Positions 31,083 to 42,185 are shown, numbered from the stretch's first letter. The stretch: DNA of 64,000 bases from Nipponacmea schrenckii (GCA_030562195.1 CM060200.1:31659023-31723022); one strand, 5' to 3'. Numbers and translations: made by a program. The notes: a model not told the origin generated them from the sequence alone.

Positions 31083-31558
31083 TTTAAAGGGATAATAGGC
31101 GTTAGAATACACTCGTCCTACGGCTTATATTTGTGTTTCATATTGACTATTAGTTAAATAAGTATGCATCCCACACTTTACCAAATTTTAAAAAGCCACA
31201 ATAAAAATATATTCGGAATTTTAAAAAAAAGTGAGCCAGCGACGATTCCACTCAGTTTGAGAATAAAAGCGTCTGGTAAATCAACGCTAAAACATCATTG
31301 TGGAATTCAACAGTAGGGGTCAAGGACGCGTGAAAACTTACATGTAAGAGTTACTTCCCTTTATATTTACACGATTTGAAAATCGCTTGATGGATGGCTC
31401 AAGCGTTTTATGATTAACTACTTTATTTTGGGGATTTATCGGATTTTAGAGGGATTTTGATGTATAGGTAAGTCCACTGGTGGATATATACTGTTATTGT
31501 CCAAATTTGAGTGAACTTAAAATTTTATGTTCGTTCTAACGCCTATTATCCCTTTAAA
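31083..31558. mobile_element. MITE with 25-bp terminal inverted repeats
   Basis: tttaaagggataataggcg ttagaa at 31083-31107 is perfectly inverted at 31534-31558. 476 bp, no ORF. The outer bases tttaaa/ttt suggest a TTAA- or TTA-type target, which cannot be separated from the TIR. Confidence 0.82.
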
Positions 31559-31809
31559 AGAATGTATAAATGATGTAAATATGATAAGATAAATGTAAAA
31601 TAATTTGTTTGTTTGACTTTTTCGTTTTGAAAATGTGTTACATGTTTAATTTTTTTTTTTTAATAAGACTTTTTAAAATGTATTTTGTATATCGATTGAC
31701 TATTTTTAAATTTAATTTAAATTTTAATTAGTCTGAATTTAATTTTTTATTGTTTTAAATAACGTAAAATCAAGAGCGTATGTATAGTTACAGACATTTC
31801 AATCGATTT

Positions 31810-31864
31810 TGTGACGTATAATTCACCATCTTTGTTCGCCTCAGATGGTGAATTATACGTCACA
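31810..31864. repeat. Perfect 22-bp stem hairpin
   Basis: 31810-31831 and 31843-31864 are exact reverse complements around an 11-nt loop. It includes gtgacgtataattcaccatc. Possibly a small MITE remnant. Confidence 0.9.
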
Positions 31865-32500
31865 GACCACAATTAACTGATATGGATAGACCTATTCCAT
31901 AATTTTGACACTTTGAAGGCAAAAATAAACTGAGCAAATATCGTATGCTATTTACAGCTCTCGCTGCCTTATTTTAAAGAAATATGTATAAATTTTTGCT
32001 TAAACTTCAAACACTTTTCGTTCTGATCTACCAAGTACTGGGGATTTGTGTTAAAGGACGAAAAGAAACACGTGGTAGTTCCTGTGAATAATGGCTGCCA
32101 TTCAATCCAGTGGAATATTTCAGAACGCTAGCAGAATCTTCGAGGTACCGTTTGAGAGTAATGTTCATTATTATCAGTTTTTGCTTCATAGGCCTTCGCT
32201 GAATTAATTTTTAGTTCTGTGTCCTATTGGAGCTTATCTAGTATTACATTGTTCTCACATTTGATTTCTTTTAGACTTTATTTTATATGAAGTTGCAATC
32301 TCATATCATAAACACAGGAGGGTATTTTCTAAAGGCTTTTATCCCTTTAAGACACACCCACCCCTAGTCCGAAACTTGCTAACTCTACTCCCAGCCTCTG
32401 ATAGCTATTTGGAAAGATGTGGCTGAGGGAGAGTCAGAAAAACAAAGCACCAAAAAATTTATCAATATTCCCTTACACCACCCATGTCACGCCTGTGGTT

Positions 32501-32717
32501 GCGTCAAAGTTTTTTTTCAAGAATTTCAATAAATCAGTCGCCATTTCAAATTGCGTGCGCATTAAAACATTCCAACGTTAAACGGTCACGTGATAGAAAC
32601 AAGCGAACCATCATCTTATACTTTTATTTTATGACCCAGTAACGTCGAAATTTTGGATGCGTGTGCAAATTGAAATGACGACTGAGTATTTGAAATTCTT
32701 GAAAAAAGCTTTGACGC
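32501..32717. repeat. Imperfect inverted repeat (~75-bp arms)
   Basis: gcgtcaaag...caagaatttcaat...cgccatttcaaatt at 32501-32580 pairs with 32640-32717; probably an old foldback MITE. Confidence 0.7.
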
Positions 32718-32780
32718 AAGCAAAATAAATTTAGATGGACGTGGCAGATATTTTAACATTTGGGCAGATACTTAACTTTC

Positions 32781-32876
32781 TATGGAAGGGTTTCTGGATC
32801 TAAATTGATACCAATTTCAATAATGTATTACATAAATTAGCAGATCATCTTATTTAGACCCAAAAACCCTTCCATA
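32781..32876. repeat. Inverted repeat (~28-bp arms)
   Basis: tatggaagggttt(c)tggatctaaat at 32781 pairs with atttagacccaaaaaccctt ccata ending at 32876; the loop is about 45 nt. Confidence 0.7.
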
Positions 32877-33088
32877 TCACAAAATATTTACAAACTTCCA
32901 CAAAGGTTATTAAAGGTGATGACAACAGTTATTCTATTTTCATTATGGTCAGAACCTGAAAATATTATGACAGCATTGTTAAAAATACTAAATTATTATG
33001 TTAAAAAAACAGGTTTTGGTATTTCTATATCTTCGAATTTTTATCTTGACCTTTTGGGAACTTGTTCAACTAGTCAGACTAGTGAGGC

Positions 33089-34541
33089 TGGGTTTATACT
33101 TTTTACGCCATCAAACGCCGTTAAACGCCGTAAAACGTTGCGCCGGTTAGCGGCGTAAAACGCCAGACCTGACCGCGCTAGTATTAAGTGTAAACACACG
33201 CGCGCTAACGTCCGCATGCGCCGACCTTTTTTGTGGACATGAATATATCTAAATAGTCTACAGAAGTACAAGAAATGTACAAAAATCGCATAATATTCAA
33301 AAAATGTACCTTCTTCTTCTTTCTATATATGTCTTTTCTATCTATAGACAGACAGATACATAGCGCATTCGTGTTATAAACTATGGAATTACATAACTGA
33401 TATCAACGTTGTCAATGGGTTCATTCCCGGGAAGTCACCGCTTGGGTCCAAACTACTCATGCAGATATAAAAAATGGTGACTTCACGGGAACTTTTCAAA
33501 AATGGATTTTGAGAACAATAGGCTTACTGGGTGTTATCATAGTACACTTAAGCCGATCTAATCGGGTTATAGCCAATTAAACAAAATATTTTAATAATTT
33601 AATTATTTATTTTATTTATTTCATTTATTTCAGTTTCAGTAAAAACGAAACAGACCCCCAAACTCGTAAATAGTAACTGCATTATTCACGTATCGCTGTC
33701 TGCTTTAAACTAGTCTAGCTTCCAAAGTCTTTTACCCCCTTTTTTTAGAGGTTGTTGATGGCCGACAGTATACTGAACTATCCGTATCTCAACAACATAC
33801 TGTTCCGCCTTCAAGAAATTAATTATTTTAAATATGTTGGGGTGTGCTGTACCAATCAGTTTCTGTACACGACTATGCCAACCTTCTAAATTGTTATTGG
33901 TCCTAGGTGAATCTGAGCCGTTATGGTTCCATTCATGCAATGCATGCGTGACCTTTAACCATTGACTGGTCACGTAGTCGGCAAGCTCCACCAATTTGGG
34001 GTCGTTTAGCATATCGCCCATGGCATTCATAAAAACCCCCCTCTACCATATCACTTGGCACCATTGGAAGAACTTCGCATCTTGAACAATTGAATCAAAG
34101 ATGCTAAACAGTGAGTGACACCGATAATTAGTCATGTTAATATAAATTAGTGAACGATTTTCATGAATTTATGTCACTGTTAATGAGCTCTTAACGCCTT
34201 TAATCTCGTTGTGGCATAACTTTAAATATCAAAGAAAACATAACGGTGACTTCCCGGGAATTAAACATTTTCTAGCGGTGACTTCCCGGGAAGACACCTG
34301 TCAATGTTTGATGAAAAGATCCAAATTACTCATTGTCTGTGTTGTACAATAGCTACTTGTGGTTGGTTGATTGCCGGCGTTTGCTAGCGTAAACGCTGGA
34401 AAGTTCAACACAGTTGAACTCTGGAAAAAGTGACGCCGTCAAACGCCGTTATACGACGTGACTCGCTGGCGATGTAAGTATAAATCGATGTGCTGAAGAA
34501 CGCCGGCAAACGCCGTATTCCAGCGTGTAAGTATAAACCCA
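33089..34541. mobile_element. DNA transposon remnant with MULE-type transposase fragment
   Basis: tgggtttatact at 33089 is inverted at 34530-34541 (gtataaaccca), and both ends are rich in cgccg/aaacgccg words. Inside lies a minus-strand transposase fragment (33710-34030). The word gggaagtcaccgc and its complement occur at about 33428, 34252 and 34276. No clear target duplication is visible. Assignment to Mutator-like elements rests on the protein fragment. Confidence 0.6.
33710..34030 (-). pseudogene. MULE-type transposase C-terminal fragment
   Basis: A 106-aa minus-strand ORF with VTHALHEWNHNGSD, then PRTNNNLEGWHSRVQKLIG and AHPNIFKIINFLKAEQ. The RTNN-EGWH...HP block is what I know from the C-terminal part of MULE-domain transposases in animals (often with FLYWCH fingers). 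The catalytic DDE part is absent, so it is only a remnant. It would cut and paste the element if whole. Confidence 0.6.
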
Positions 34542-34589
34542 ACAAAACTGATTAATCAAATTAATCAAATAGTTTGTAATGCTCACAGA

Positions 34590-35228
34590 TTAGTCCGGGT
34601 TGCGTCTATTGAACAAAAGCAAAATCTGGCAAACGACAGTAATACTACATTAGTAGTATTCGGACTTAGGCAAGACACTGATGAAAACATTAAAGAGAAG
34701 GTTTGTGGGTCATTAATGTTCTCGGTAAGCAGGTGTCGGATAATGTAATGATTACAAAGGTACAGAGGCTTCAATCTAGAAATAAAGCTAAACCGGGCCT
34801 TGTTAAAATTAGTTACGAGAGTACTGAACAAAGATCACTGGTGTTACGAAACAAACTTGTAAACAGTGAATACCATGAGGAGTTATTGAATAAGGACAAA
34901 CCATATGCTGAACGACTAAGCGAGTCCAATATGAGAACTCTAATCAAACATCTGCCCAATAATTCACAACTCAGAGTTAACTTAAACGGGCGGATTATGG
35001 TCCACCAAAATGATATAGTCTCAAATGAATAGCCATAACACAGCAAATAACCACCACAATTAAATTATGTACAATAAATGTATGTGGAATCAAAACCGAA
35101 ACTCCTCTCCCCGGACTTTGAAGAATATATCAGCATTTTTGACATTGTCTGCTTGAATGAGACAAAACTTGGCACCCTTGATGTATTAAGCATACCTGAT
35201 TTTGATGTGCACCAAAATAAAAGGAAAA
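34590..35228 (+). pseudogene. LINE fragment: ORF1 RNA-binding part and start of endonuclease
   Basis: 34590-34735 reads LVVFGLRQDTDENIKEKV; after a frame break 34703-35032 continues with INVLGKQVSDNVMITKV, KPGLVKISYESTEQRSLVL and ends at TAG, an RRM-like ORF1 typical of CR1/L2-type LINEs. About 35 nt later an endonuclease opening appears (INVCGIK, then SIFDIVCLNETKLG with the catalytic Glu) across another frame break, and runs into the N gap at 35229. This is a separate copy from the other LINEs in the window. Confidence 0.65.
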
Positions 35229-35728
35229 NNNNNNNNNNNNNNNNNNNNNNNNNNNNNNNNNNNNNNNNNNNNNNNNNNNNNNNNNNNNNNNNNNNNNNNN
35301 NNNNNNNNNNNNNNNNNNNNNNNNNNNNNNNNNNNNNNNNNNNNNNNNNNNNNNNNNNNNNNNNNNNNNNNNNNNNNNNNNNNNNNNNNNNNNNNNNNNN
35401 NNNNNNNNNNNNNNNNNNNNNNNNNNNNNNNNNNNNNNNNNNNNNNNNNNNNNNNNNNNNNNNNNNNNNNNNNNNNNNNNNNNNNNNNNNNNNNNNNNNN
35501 NNNNNNNNNNNNNNNNNNNNNNNNNNNNNNNNNNNNNNNNNNNNNNNNNNNNNNNNNNNNNNNNNNNNNNNNNNNNNNNNNNNNNNNNNNNNNNNNNNNN
35601 NNNNNNNNNNNNNNNNNNNNNNNNNNNNNNNNNNNNNNNNNNNNNNNNNNNNNNNNNNNNNNNNNNNNNNNNNNNNNNNNNNNNNNNNNNNNNNNNNNNN
35701 NNNNNNNNNNNNNNNNNNNNNNNNNNNN
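35229..35728. other. Assembly gap (500 N)
   Basis: Fixed-length gap; hides the remainder of the LINE endonuclease/RT, none of which is seen after the gap. Confidence 1.
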
Positions 35729-38480
35729 AGAAACTGTGAACATAGCCATTAAAGATATTAAAAAAGAGGAGCTAAACAATTTGAAACAAGTAAGAATTTG
35801 TTGTTTCATTTAAAGAAATATCTTTCATTTCAATTCCTATTATTTTAATATATAATAAATGGTTTGAAATTACCGAGTTGAAACTACTAGGAAATGATAC
35901 TTGTAATAGGATAAAACCACTATGGGACAAATTTGTAAATTGATAAACCTCTACATTCTTTCAAAACTAATTTTTTACAATATTTATATTTGTATACCTA
36001 AACGATGTGGCCATTGCTCTTGTTTTCTTGGTGTTATTTTTATTTTCAGATTATCAAAGGTCAAATTGTTAACATTGATGTGATCACATAAGTTACGGTA
36101 TACTCAGATAAAAAAAAATTCGACCAATGTTACAGTACATGGAACTGATTTTATTGAAGAATCTACGATTCACAAATAAACCAAGAGGAACTCAACAAAT
36201 CGTATGTGTTTAAGAATGTACAATTAAGACAATATAGCATAAAAAAAGGACACTGAGATTAAACTGACCCAACCTGTCATATTGTCAGAAGAATTTAAAT
36301 ACCAGAAAAATGTTACAAAAATGAAAGCTAATATCGTAACAGTTAAATTGTCAATTAAAAGCAAATGTCCTTCTTGTGAAAAGAATATTGTTGTAGAAAA
36401 TATCCAATTAACATTAATAACTTGCACTTCTTTTCACAGAAAAATGAAAAAAAAAAAATCATTAATTCATTGCGCCTTTAATGGTACAAAATGGAAGCAA
36501 AAAGTTTGTCAATAAGTCTAATAATGACCGTTGACGAGGACCGAAGGTCCGAGTTATACGGTCATTATTAGACGCATTGACAAACTTGAGATCCATTAAC
36601 CAACTTAAAATACAGATTAACAAAAAAACAGCTCACTATAAACTCACTAGAGTTTTATTTACAAACAAACCTGAAGTCAAAACGTTTAAGCCCTTTAGTA
36701 CAAGAATCATCCATATTCAGACTATGTTTCAATAACAATGAACCAACCAATATGGCAGCACCTGGTGTTTCGAAAAAAGTTCCATTGTTTGATTCTTTAA
36801 TACTTATAGAAATCAAAAGTAAAGATGTTCTAATGAATGGGAAAACTTTGTCAGTTTGTCTAATAATTCCCGAATTAACTCATAATCGGCCTAATTACAT
36901 TGGAAATACCTAGCTAACATCTACCAGAACTATCCATAAAACACAGATGGACCTTCCTGTGTCCTTATAACGTTAAATAAATTATGAATACACGAAATAA
37001 CAATGAAAAAATGCCTTATTTATCAATTGGTAAGCTTATTTGACAAGATTTGAAATACAACTTTAATCGATGCTGACAGATTTCGCCCTAATGAATAATT
37101 AATTATCTTTTTCATTTGAAAGTAAGGATTTGAAGATAAACTTTAAGTTTTAATTGGACGTAACATTGAACACCATACATTTTGAAACCTGGATTAGTTC
37201 TCTGAATAAAGTATGAGTGAATTTAATGTGAGTAGTTGTCAGTCTAATCCCCATTCGTTATGGGCAAGAGGCTGATATTTAGAGTCCAATATTGACTTTA
37301 ATATTGGACTCTTGGCCACTTGCCAGTACCAATATGTTGGATATTGGTACGCAAAAAACAAAGGGTGACATCACATCTGTATTTTAACCTTGTTTAACGA
37401 TGTGTTGGTCACATTTTTAGAAAAAGTAAATAAAGGTAATATAATTGCAGACCAATTATCATTAGAAGAGTATCTTCATTGAGGAAGAATTACAGTTCAC
37501 ATTTAATCTTAAGATATTTCTTTTTAACCTATCAATTTCCTTTAAAAGAATGTTTGAATTGATATTTTTACGTCTCATAGTTTGCATCAAAGTTAATCAT
37601 TTACATGAAGCCACTGTGTAGTTGATATTTTTGTCTATGATGAAATATATATAGCCTACAATATGTATATTAATGTTCTGATTGATAAGTTTCATTGTTA
37701 AATTTGCATCAAAGTAAAATATACACAGGTATATACAGCTATATTAATGTTCTAATTAATATCAAAGTTAATTTTATGCATATAGATCTATATCAACATT
37801 TTGATTGAAATTGTTTCCTTTTGATTACTTAGGAACATTTTTGTTAGAATGAGAATAATTTTTTTTTTCATTGACATTTCTTTTTAACCATGGTTAGTAT
37901 TTTTTAATGTTTGTTTTGCATTGTTTGCTTTATTAATAATAAAGAAATTTCTTTGGTTTGGTTTTGTTCTTACATTTCAATTATGGAAGAAACTATTTTT
38001 TCATGGAAAAAAATAGTCCGGTCGAAAAGTAGAGTCAAGGGTCATTGAACGTAGAGACCAAGCTCACCAGGAGCGAAGACACTGGAGGAGGATTTGGGAG
38101 GTGATTCCCCTCCCAGGGAAATTTTGTAAAATTAGGAACAATTTTGGTCATATATAAGCTTGATCCGCTCCCGGAAACACAATATGAAAGCACAAATGCA
38201 ATATTTTTAAACGTCCACATGGAATGGGAGGCGTATATTGTCGTCACCCGTGTCCGTCGGTCCGTCCACAATTGCTTGTTAACACTCTACACACAACTCA
38301 TAATGGATTTTGACGAAACTTGGTGGGATATGAGTTATCACCCAAGGATGAACCCTATCTGATGAAGGGGGGCTGTTATAGAAGAATTTTTTATAACCCC
38401 TTAAAATTGTTATTACCTGTGTCACCCGAATTAACGTATTCTAGGGTCAATATTGAACTTCGATCGACTCGACCTCCCAG
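35729..38480. other. AT-rich non-coding stretch with small hairpins
   Basis: No gene recognised. Hairpins: 36502-36587 (arms aagtttgtcaat and agtctaataatgaccgt with inner ggaccgaaggtcc) and 37282-37311 (gagtccaatatt, 12-bp arms). 36850-36895 repeats part of the first hairpin arm. 38185-38400 (ccgtccacaattgcttgtta, tttgacgaaacttggtggga) looks like part of an interspersed repeat of unknown class. Confidence 0.5.
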
Positions 38481-38505
38481 TGGGGGCCTAGGGCTAGGAA
38501 CTTTG

Positions 38506-38620
38506 GTTGCTAGGCAACAAATGACGTCATCGTTGGTTGCTAAGGAGATGACGTCATCGGGGAATCCTTTTGGGGGAAACCCTGTGGGGAATCCCAAGGG
38601 GAAATACCAAAGGAAATCCC
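38506..38620. promoter_or_regulatory. X-box/CRE/kappaB cluster at Polinton right end (copy B)
   Basis: gttgctaggcaac (perfect inverted X-box, RFX type) at 38506-38518, TGACGTCA at 38522-38529 and 38549-38556, and kappaB-like ggggaatcct 38559-38568, ggggaatccc 38586-38595 and aggaaatccc 38611-38620. Order and spacing mirror copy A. Confidence 0.65.
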
Positions 38621-38684
38621 TCTGGGAAAACCCCGGGAAAATGCCTGTCGGGAAAGGGGAAAAACTCTTTTCATTTGATTGGGT

Positions 38685-38700
38685 AGCCCTGAAAAGGGCT
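38685..38700 (-). promoter_or_regulatory. Histone-type mRNA 3' stem-loop (copy B)
   Basis: On the minus strand AGCCCT-TTTC-AGGGCT: a perfect 6-bp stem with UUUC loop. Upstream flank CCAATCAAAAC, downstream ACCCAATCAAATGAAAAGAG: ACCCA is the usual histone cleavage context and the purine run resembles the U7-binding downstream element. It lies 20 nt after the stop codon of the small gene. The stem differs from copy A by C to U, which keeps pairing as G-U. Confidence 0.75.
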
Positions 38701-38719
38701 GTTTTGATTGGACACTACC

Positions 38720-38947
38720 TTAGAATAGCCTTCGACGAACTCTATGAAGCCTTTGACGGATGTGGGCTAACAGCTCGGGAGGCATTCTTCTCCGTCGTGG
38801 CGTTTCACATACGTTCATCGTCGACTCTTCCAAAAGGTAGATGTCATCCGGAGTGATGACGACTGTTTTACCATTACGTCAAAATACCTTAATAGGGGCG
38901 TCATTCACTTCCACAAGTTGAACTACAACTATAGGTTCGGCTGCCAT
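38720..38947 (-). pseudogene. Small Polinton protein with Arg-rich C-terminus (copy B, one internal stop)
   Basis: ATG at 38947-38945, same N-terminus type as copy A (MAAEPIVVVQL). A TGA replaces the TGC of copy A at codon 23; beyond it the frame is open to TAA at 38722-38720, about 75 codons in all. The latter part has TPDDIYLLEESTM, then PRRRRMPPELLAHIRQRLH and a final Arg cluster. Each copy is broken at a different place, so the ancestor was intact. No known family; basic tail suggests nucleic-acid or nucleolar binding (inference). Confidence 0.65.
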
Positions 38948-38982
38948 GCTGCGAATGTAGGGTCTAAGACAGATGACTGCGA

Positions 38983-39019
38983 TTTTATAGGCTGCATGCC
39001 GGAAAGGGGTTGTGATTGG
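38983..39019 (-). promoter_or_regulatory. CCAAT/TATA promoter of the small gene (copy B)
   Basis: Minus strand: CCAAT at 39019-39015, TATAAAA at 38989-38983, ATG 36 nt further. A long A/T run (39020-39040) replaces the E-box region of copy A. Confidence 0.7.
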
Positions 39020-39164
39020 ATAAAAAAAAAAAAAAAAAAACGTGGTATGATTTTTTAACTTTAATCAATTAACATCTCAGAACAATGAACAATAATAACA
39101 TAATAAACTAAAGAATAGAACTTTATAGAAGAATAGAATAACGTGGAATTGAACAAAAACGTAT

Positions 39165-39690
39165 TTACATCCATAAATTTGCGACAAGTTTGGCCTTCTT
39201 CTTTCTTAAACAGGGAAAATTTCCATGGGTCCAAGCATGTACTAAATGATCGTTTTCAGTCAGATTTGATTTAAACACCGACAGGGCTTTTGGTGTGGGT
39301 ACGTGGAATCTATGACACAGGTAAAACAAGCAATAATGGCCACACACAACACTTTGGAGTCCTTGAATCCATTGGGAACTGGTCCTTGACGTTAAGCAAA
39401 GTCGGCAAAATCTTTCCCATACAGGTCTGGGGGACAACCGTACGAATCAAAGAAATCACAATAGTTTTCTTCGCACACAAACACGGTCCAATGTTTTCCA
39501 GGCTGGTCTTCGTCATCTGTGCTAACGACGTATGCCATGGGATAGTGGGTTGGTTTTACATTTTGTAATTGATTTCTAGCCAGGACACCACCAAATTGTT
39601 CGGGGATATGACAACCCAATCCTTCTTCTAACTGGGCAGTGTACAGAGGTTTACCAATCCACCAAAATTTGGCGGTTGACGTCGATTTCC
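39165..39690 (-). pseudogene. Adenain-like cysteine protease of Polinton (copy B, one frameshift)
   Basis: Better preserved than copy A: CHIPEQFGGVLARNQL, GKHWTVFVC (His), CDFFDSYGCPP (Asp), then after a frame break near 39395 SVVCGHYCLFYLCHRFH, preceded by Gln, giving the His-Asp-Gln-Cys set of adenovirus-type proteases. It ends with a Lys-rich tail at 39165. The start overlaps the capsid stop. Role: maturation of capsid proteins. Confidence 0.82.
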
Positions 39691-40370
39691 AAGACATTAT
39701 CGTATTCGGCAAACAGCAAAAAATTGAGTGGATTCGGTGGAGCGTTTTCGAATCTCAATTCCAAAGACAAACTTCCAGACGACTTGGGATGAAAATTGAC
39801 TTGTTCGGCTCCGTGGTCATTGGTTAAATCAAAACCAAAAAGAGTGTAGCCTTTAATATAGTCGTTGTAGGACAACTCTAAATCTTCTTTGCTGTTGAGT
39901 ATCCCTACTCTTTTCATCAAATCTAAATACGGTGTTGTGGCTTGTTTGTTTGGAAAATCCATGACATATTCATCCATCACATCACCATTTTTCATTAGTT
40001 TGATGTATTCTAGTCGATGATGATGAAACTTGAAAGGATTCTTGATGGAATTACCATCGTAAGAATCATTCTCCACCAAACCCAAAATGAGACGTTTAGG
40101 CAACACTTCGTTGATGAATAAATTCGTTTCATCTTCTTCCACAACTTTTAATTTGAGATACAAACTAATGTTGGCCAAGTAGATAAAATCTGTACTTGAA
40201 TTAGGAATCAAAAATTCCAAGGTACCATCGTGGTTCAGATCACTGGTCAGTGGATATTTGCGGACTTTGGTTACTTTGGTGACGGCTGTTTGAGTGTCAG
40301 GAACGGTATACAATTGTTGTAATTCATCAGGAGCACAAGGACAGGAATCATTACGCATCATTGAAGCCAT
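39651..40370 (-). pseudogene. Major capsid protein of Polinton (copy B, large internal deletion)
   Basis: Same N-terminus as copy A (MASMMRNDSCPCAPDELQ) at 40370. The reading then jumps in frame from LKVVEEDETN directly to LFINEVLPKRL at about 40123, so roughly 180 residues (much of the first jelly roll) are absent. The C-terminal part is complete: GLVENDSYDGN, GYTLFGFDLTNDHG and the end at 39651. The ORF is open, but the protein could not form a normal double jelly roll. Confidence 0.8.
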
Positions 40371-40765
40371 GATCGAAAATATCTTTTTTTCTTCTATTTC
40401 TTTTGATGTTGACAGAACGAGCTGCAGACGGTTTTGTCCGCTTTCGTGGAGGTTGTCGGTCTTTTATACCTCCGACCACATTCTTCAAAGTTTCCGACAC
40501 CGTGGATTTCAAAGCAGATTTGACCGCATCTTGAACAATGTTTTTCAATCCTCGACTAACAGATTCTTAACCTGTAACAACTTTTATCACCTCATTTCCA
40601 ACTTGTGAGAGATTGTCTTTTATGGCTTGTTTAGCAGCGTTCCATAAAGATTTGCCAGCCATCACAGCACCTTTTTTGACCATGTTCATTAACCCGGACA
40701 AAAATCCAGACCCTCTCTATCTGAGCACACCTCCACGATACACTCGAATGTTACTTCTTCCCAAC
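40351..40765 (-). pseudogene. VI/X-like minor virion protein (copy B)
   Basis: The N-terminal part lies at about 40765-40620 (RVYRG, Gly-rich start, then a helix) and a frame break separates it from 40548-40351, which reads IVQDAVKSALKSTVSETL, RQPPRKRTKPSAA and KRNRRKKDIFDHGFNDA. Overlaps the capsid ATG. The alternating helix/basic layout is like adenovirus VI/X homologues in Polintons. Confidence 0.6.
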
Positions 40766-40781
40766 ATTGTCATTTCTCTTT

Positions 40782-41674
40782 CTAAAGTGAAGCTTGGCCA
40801 CCACTTTTCCTCGTACGAAAAGGAACCGGACGACCCTGTCCGGTCCTTATATACATGCCGATGGCCGTCAGGCGATCGTATTTGATCGGAACGTAATGTA
40901 TGGCTGATGGACGAAAGTATCCTGATTGACTGTGAAACACATCCAAGATCGGAGTCACCGTATCACCTACACGTTGTGGTTCCACAATATCCGAATACAA
41001 GTAAAACATATCAAAGGCCATATCCACAGCTGGTTGAAAGGGGGCAGTGATTTTGGCGTCACGGATGTTTCGCCGACATAATTTATCCAAATGACCATCC
41101 TAACATACCCACCATGGGCCCCTCAATTTCAAAACTGATGGCGGGTAACATACGCATAAAGTTGACGGCTTCCACAGTATCAAAGGATAAATATATTCTT
41201 TGGTTTAACGGATCAAATTTAAAGGTTGCATAGGGTTGTTTTTCTGCTTGATTGGCTAATTTCAAACGATTTTCGTATTCTTTCAAAGGGCGTCAATTCC
41301 TTGATGTTGGGATCCAGGCGAACGGGTTTTCGATGAATGATTTTTTGTATTTCATTACATTTCCATAATCCATGCATGGTCACATTCAATACATTTAGCA
41401 GTTGTTCCACATTTCTGTAAGTGTTGGATTCCATATGCGTTTCAACTTCGGTTGAACCTTCATCATTGTTAGGAACTGTGCTGCAATCGGGAGGTTCCAA
41501 CCATTTGTCACTCACACACTTGATGGTATCCATTCCTGGAATGATTTTCCATGGAAAAATTTTCAGTCTCAGTTTGTTGTCTTTTTCCGTGAGGTTGTAC
41601 CAATCCGTTGGAAACGCCAGGGCCGCCAGACCCACCTCCCATTCTTGGTGATTGAAATGAATGGGTGGATTCAA
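40782..41674 (-). pseudogene. Penton / minor capsid protein of Polinton (copy B)
   Basis: N-terminus MNPPIHFNHQEWEVGLAALA at 41674, missing in copy A, then LRLKIFPWK, SDKWLEPPDCSTV, frame break near 41285, VNFMRMLPAISFEIEGP, a second break near 41090, FYLYSDIVEPQRVGDTV and RTGQGRPVPF near the end. The end lacks the LHFRK block because of a final frame change. Single jelly-roll minor capsid family. Confidence 0.75.
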
Positions 41675-41737
41675 ATGAGTGCGATACGTCGAAACCTATT
41701 GCCCGGAAACATGCCTATGGAACTGTCACTAGGCAGG

Positions 41738-41925
41738 GTGAGATAAAAGTCGTTCATTTTTCTTCAGTTGCGGTGATGGCAGCAAATAACCCAAACTACT
41801 GGATAACAAAGCAGTCCACAAAGTGGTTTGAGGTCCTTCGGGTTTCAGGGCAAGTTGAGACAGGGCAATAACCGCCACAATGTAAACCAATATCACTTGA
41901 CAGAAAAATACAATTTCAGCTTGAG
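41738..41925 (-). pseudogene. Small Polinton membrane protein (copy B)
   Basis: Minus-strand frame with VFFCQVILVYIVAVIALSQLAL (a membrane segment) then TLWTALLSSSLGYLLPSPQL. I recognise the LW-ALLSSSLGYLLP-P block from a short membrane protein found beside the penton gene in Polintons. The 5' end runs into the tail of the LINE, so its start is lost. Confidence 0.55.
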
Positions 41926-42185
41926 GGACCCGACGTCCTAGACACGCCCAAAATGAAATGAAATGAAATGTATTAAAGTGCATCAGCACCAAAACGGGCT
42001 ATATAGCACTTGAATACGATTTAAAATAAAAACAAAAATTAAAACTAGAAAATCAATACGTTAAAATAAAAATTATCACAGAAACCCCAAAAAGGGCAAC
42101 AAAACAATGCTAAAAACAATATAATGTAACCCAATATGGGCTAAAAACAAAATAGCAAAAACAAAAGTATAACACAAAATATATT

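Larger units (their letters stand above)
38485..41955 (-). mobile_element. Polinton/adintovirus-like element, copy B (3' part)
   Basis: Minus-strand order: membrane protein, penton, VI-like, major capsid (internal deletion), protease, small CCAAT/TATA gene, histone-like stem-loop, kappaB/CRE/X-box cluster. Collinear with the right half of copy A. It is cut at about 41955 by the 3' tail of a LINE; polB, zinc-knuckle and integrase are absent. The outer edge at about 38485 is where homology to copy A stops (after cctagccct). Confidence 0.87.

Noticed and set aside
34703..35032. Independent host gene
   Set aside because: RRM-like ORF followed at once by a LINE endonuclease opening; it is LINE ORF1.
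41729..41992. 87-aa minus ORF beginning MVLMHFNTFHFIS (also 48169-48432, 59094-59300)
   Set aside because: The first residues are the translated LINE 3' tail repeat; only the downstream membrane-protein part at 41738-41925 and 48178-48365 is meaningful, and none of it at 59094.
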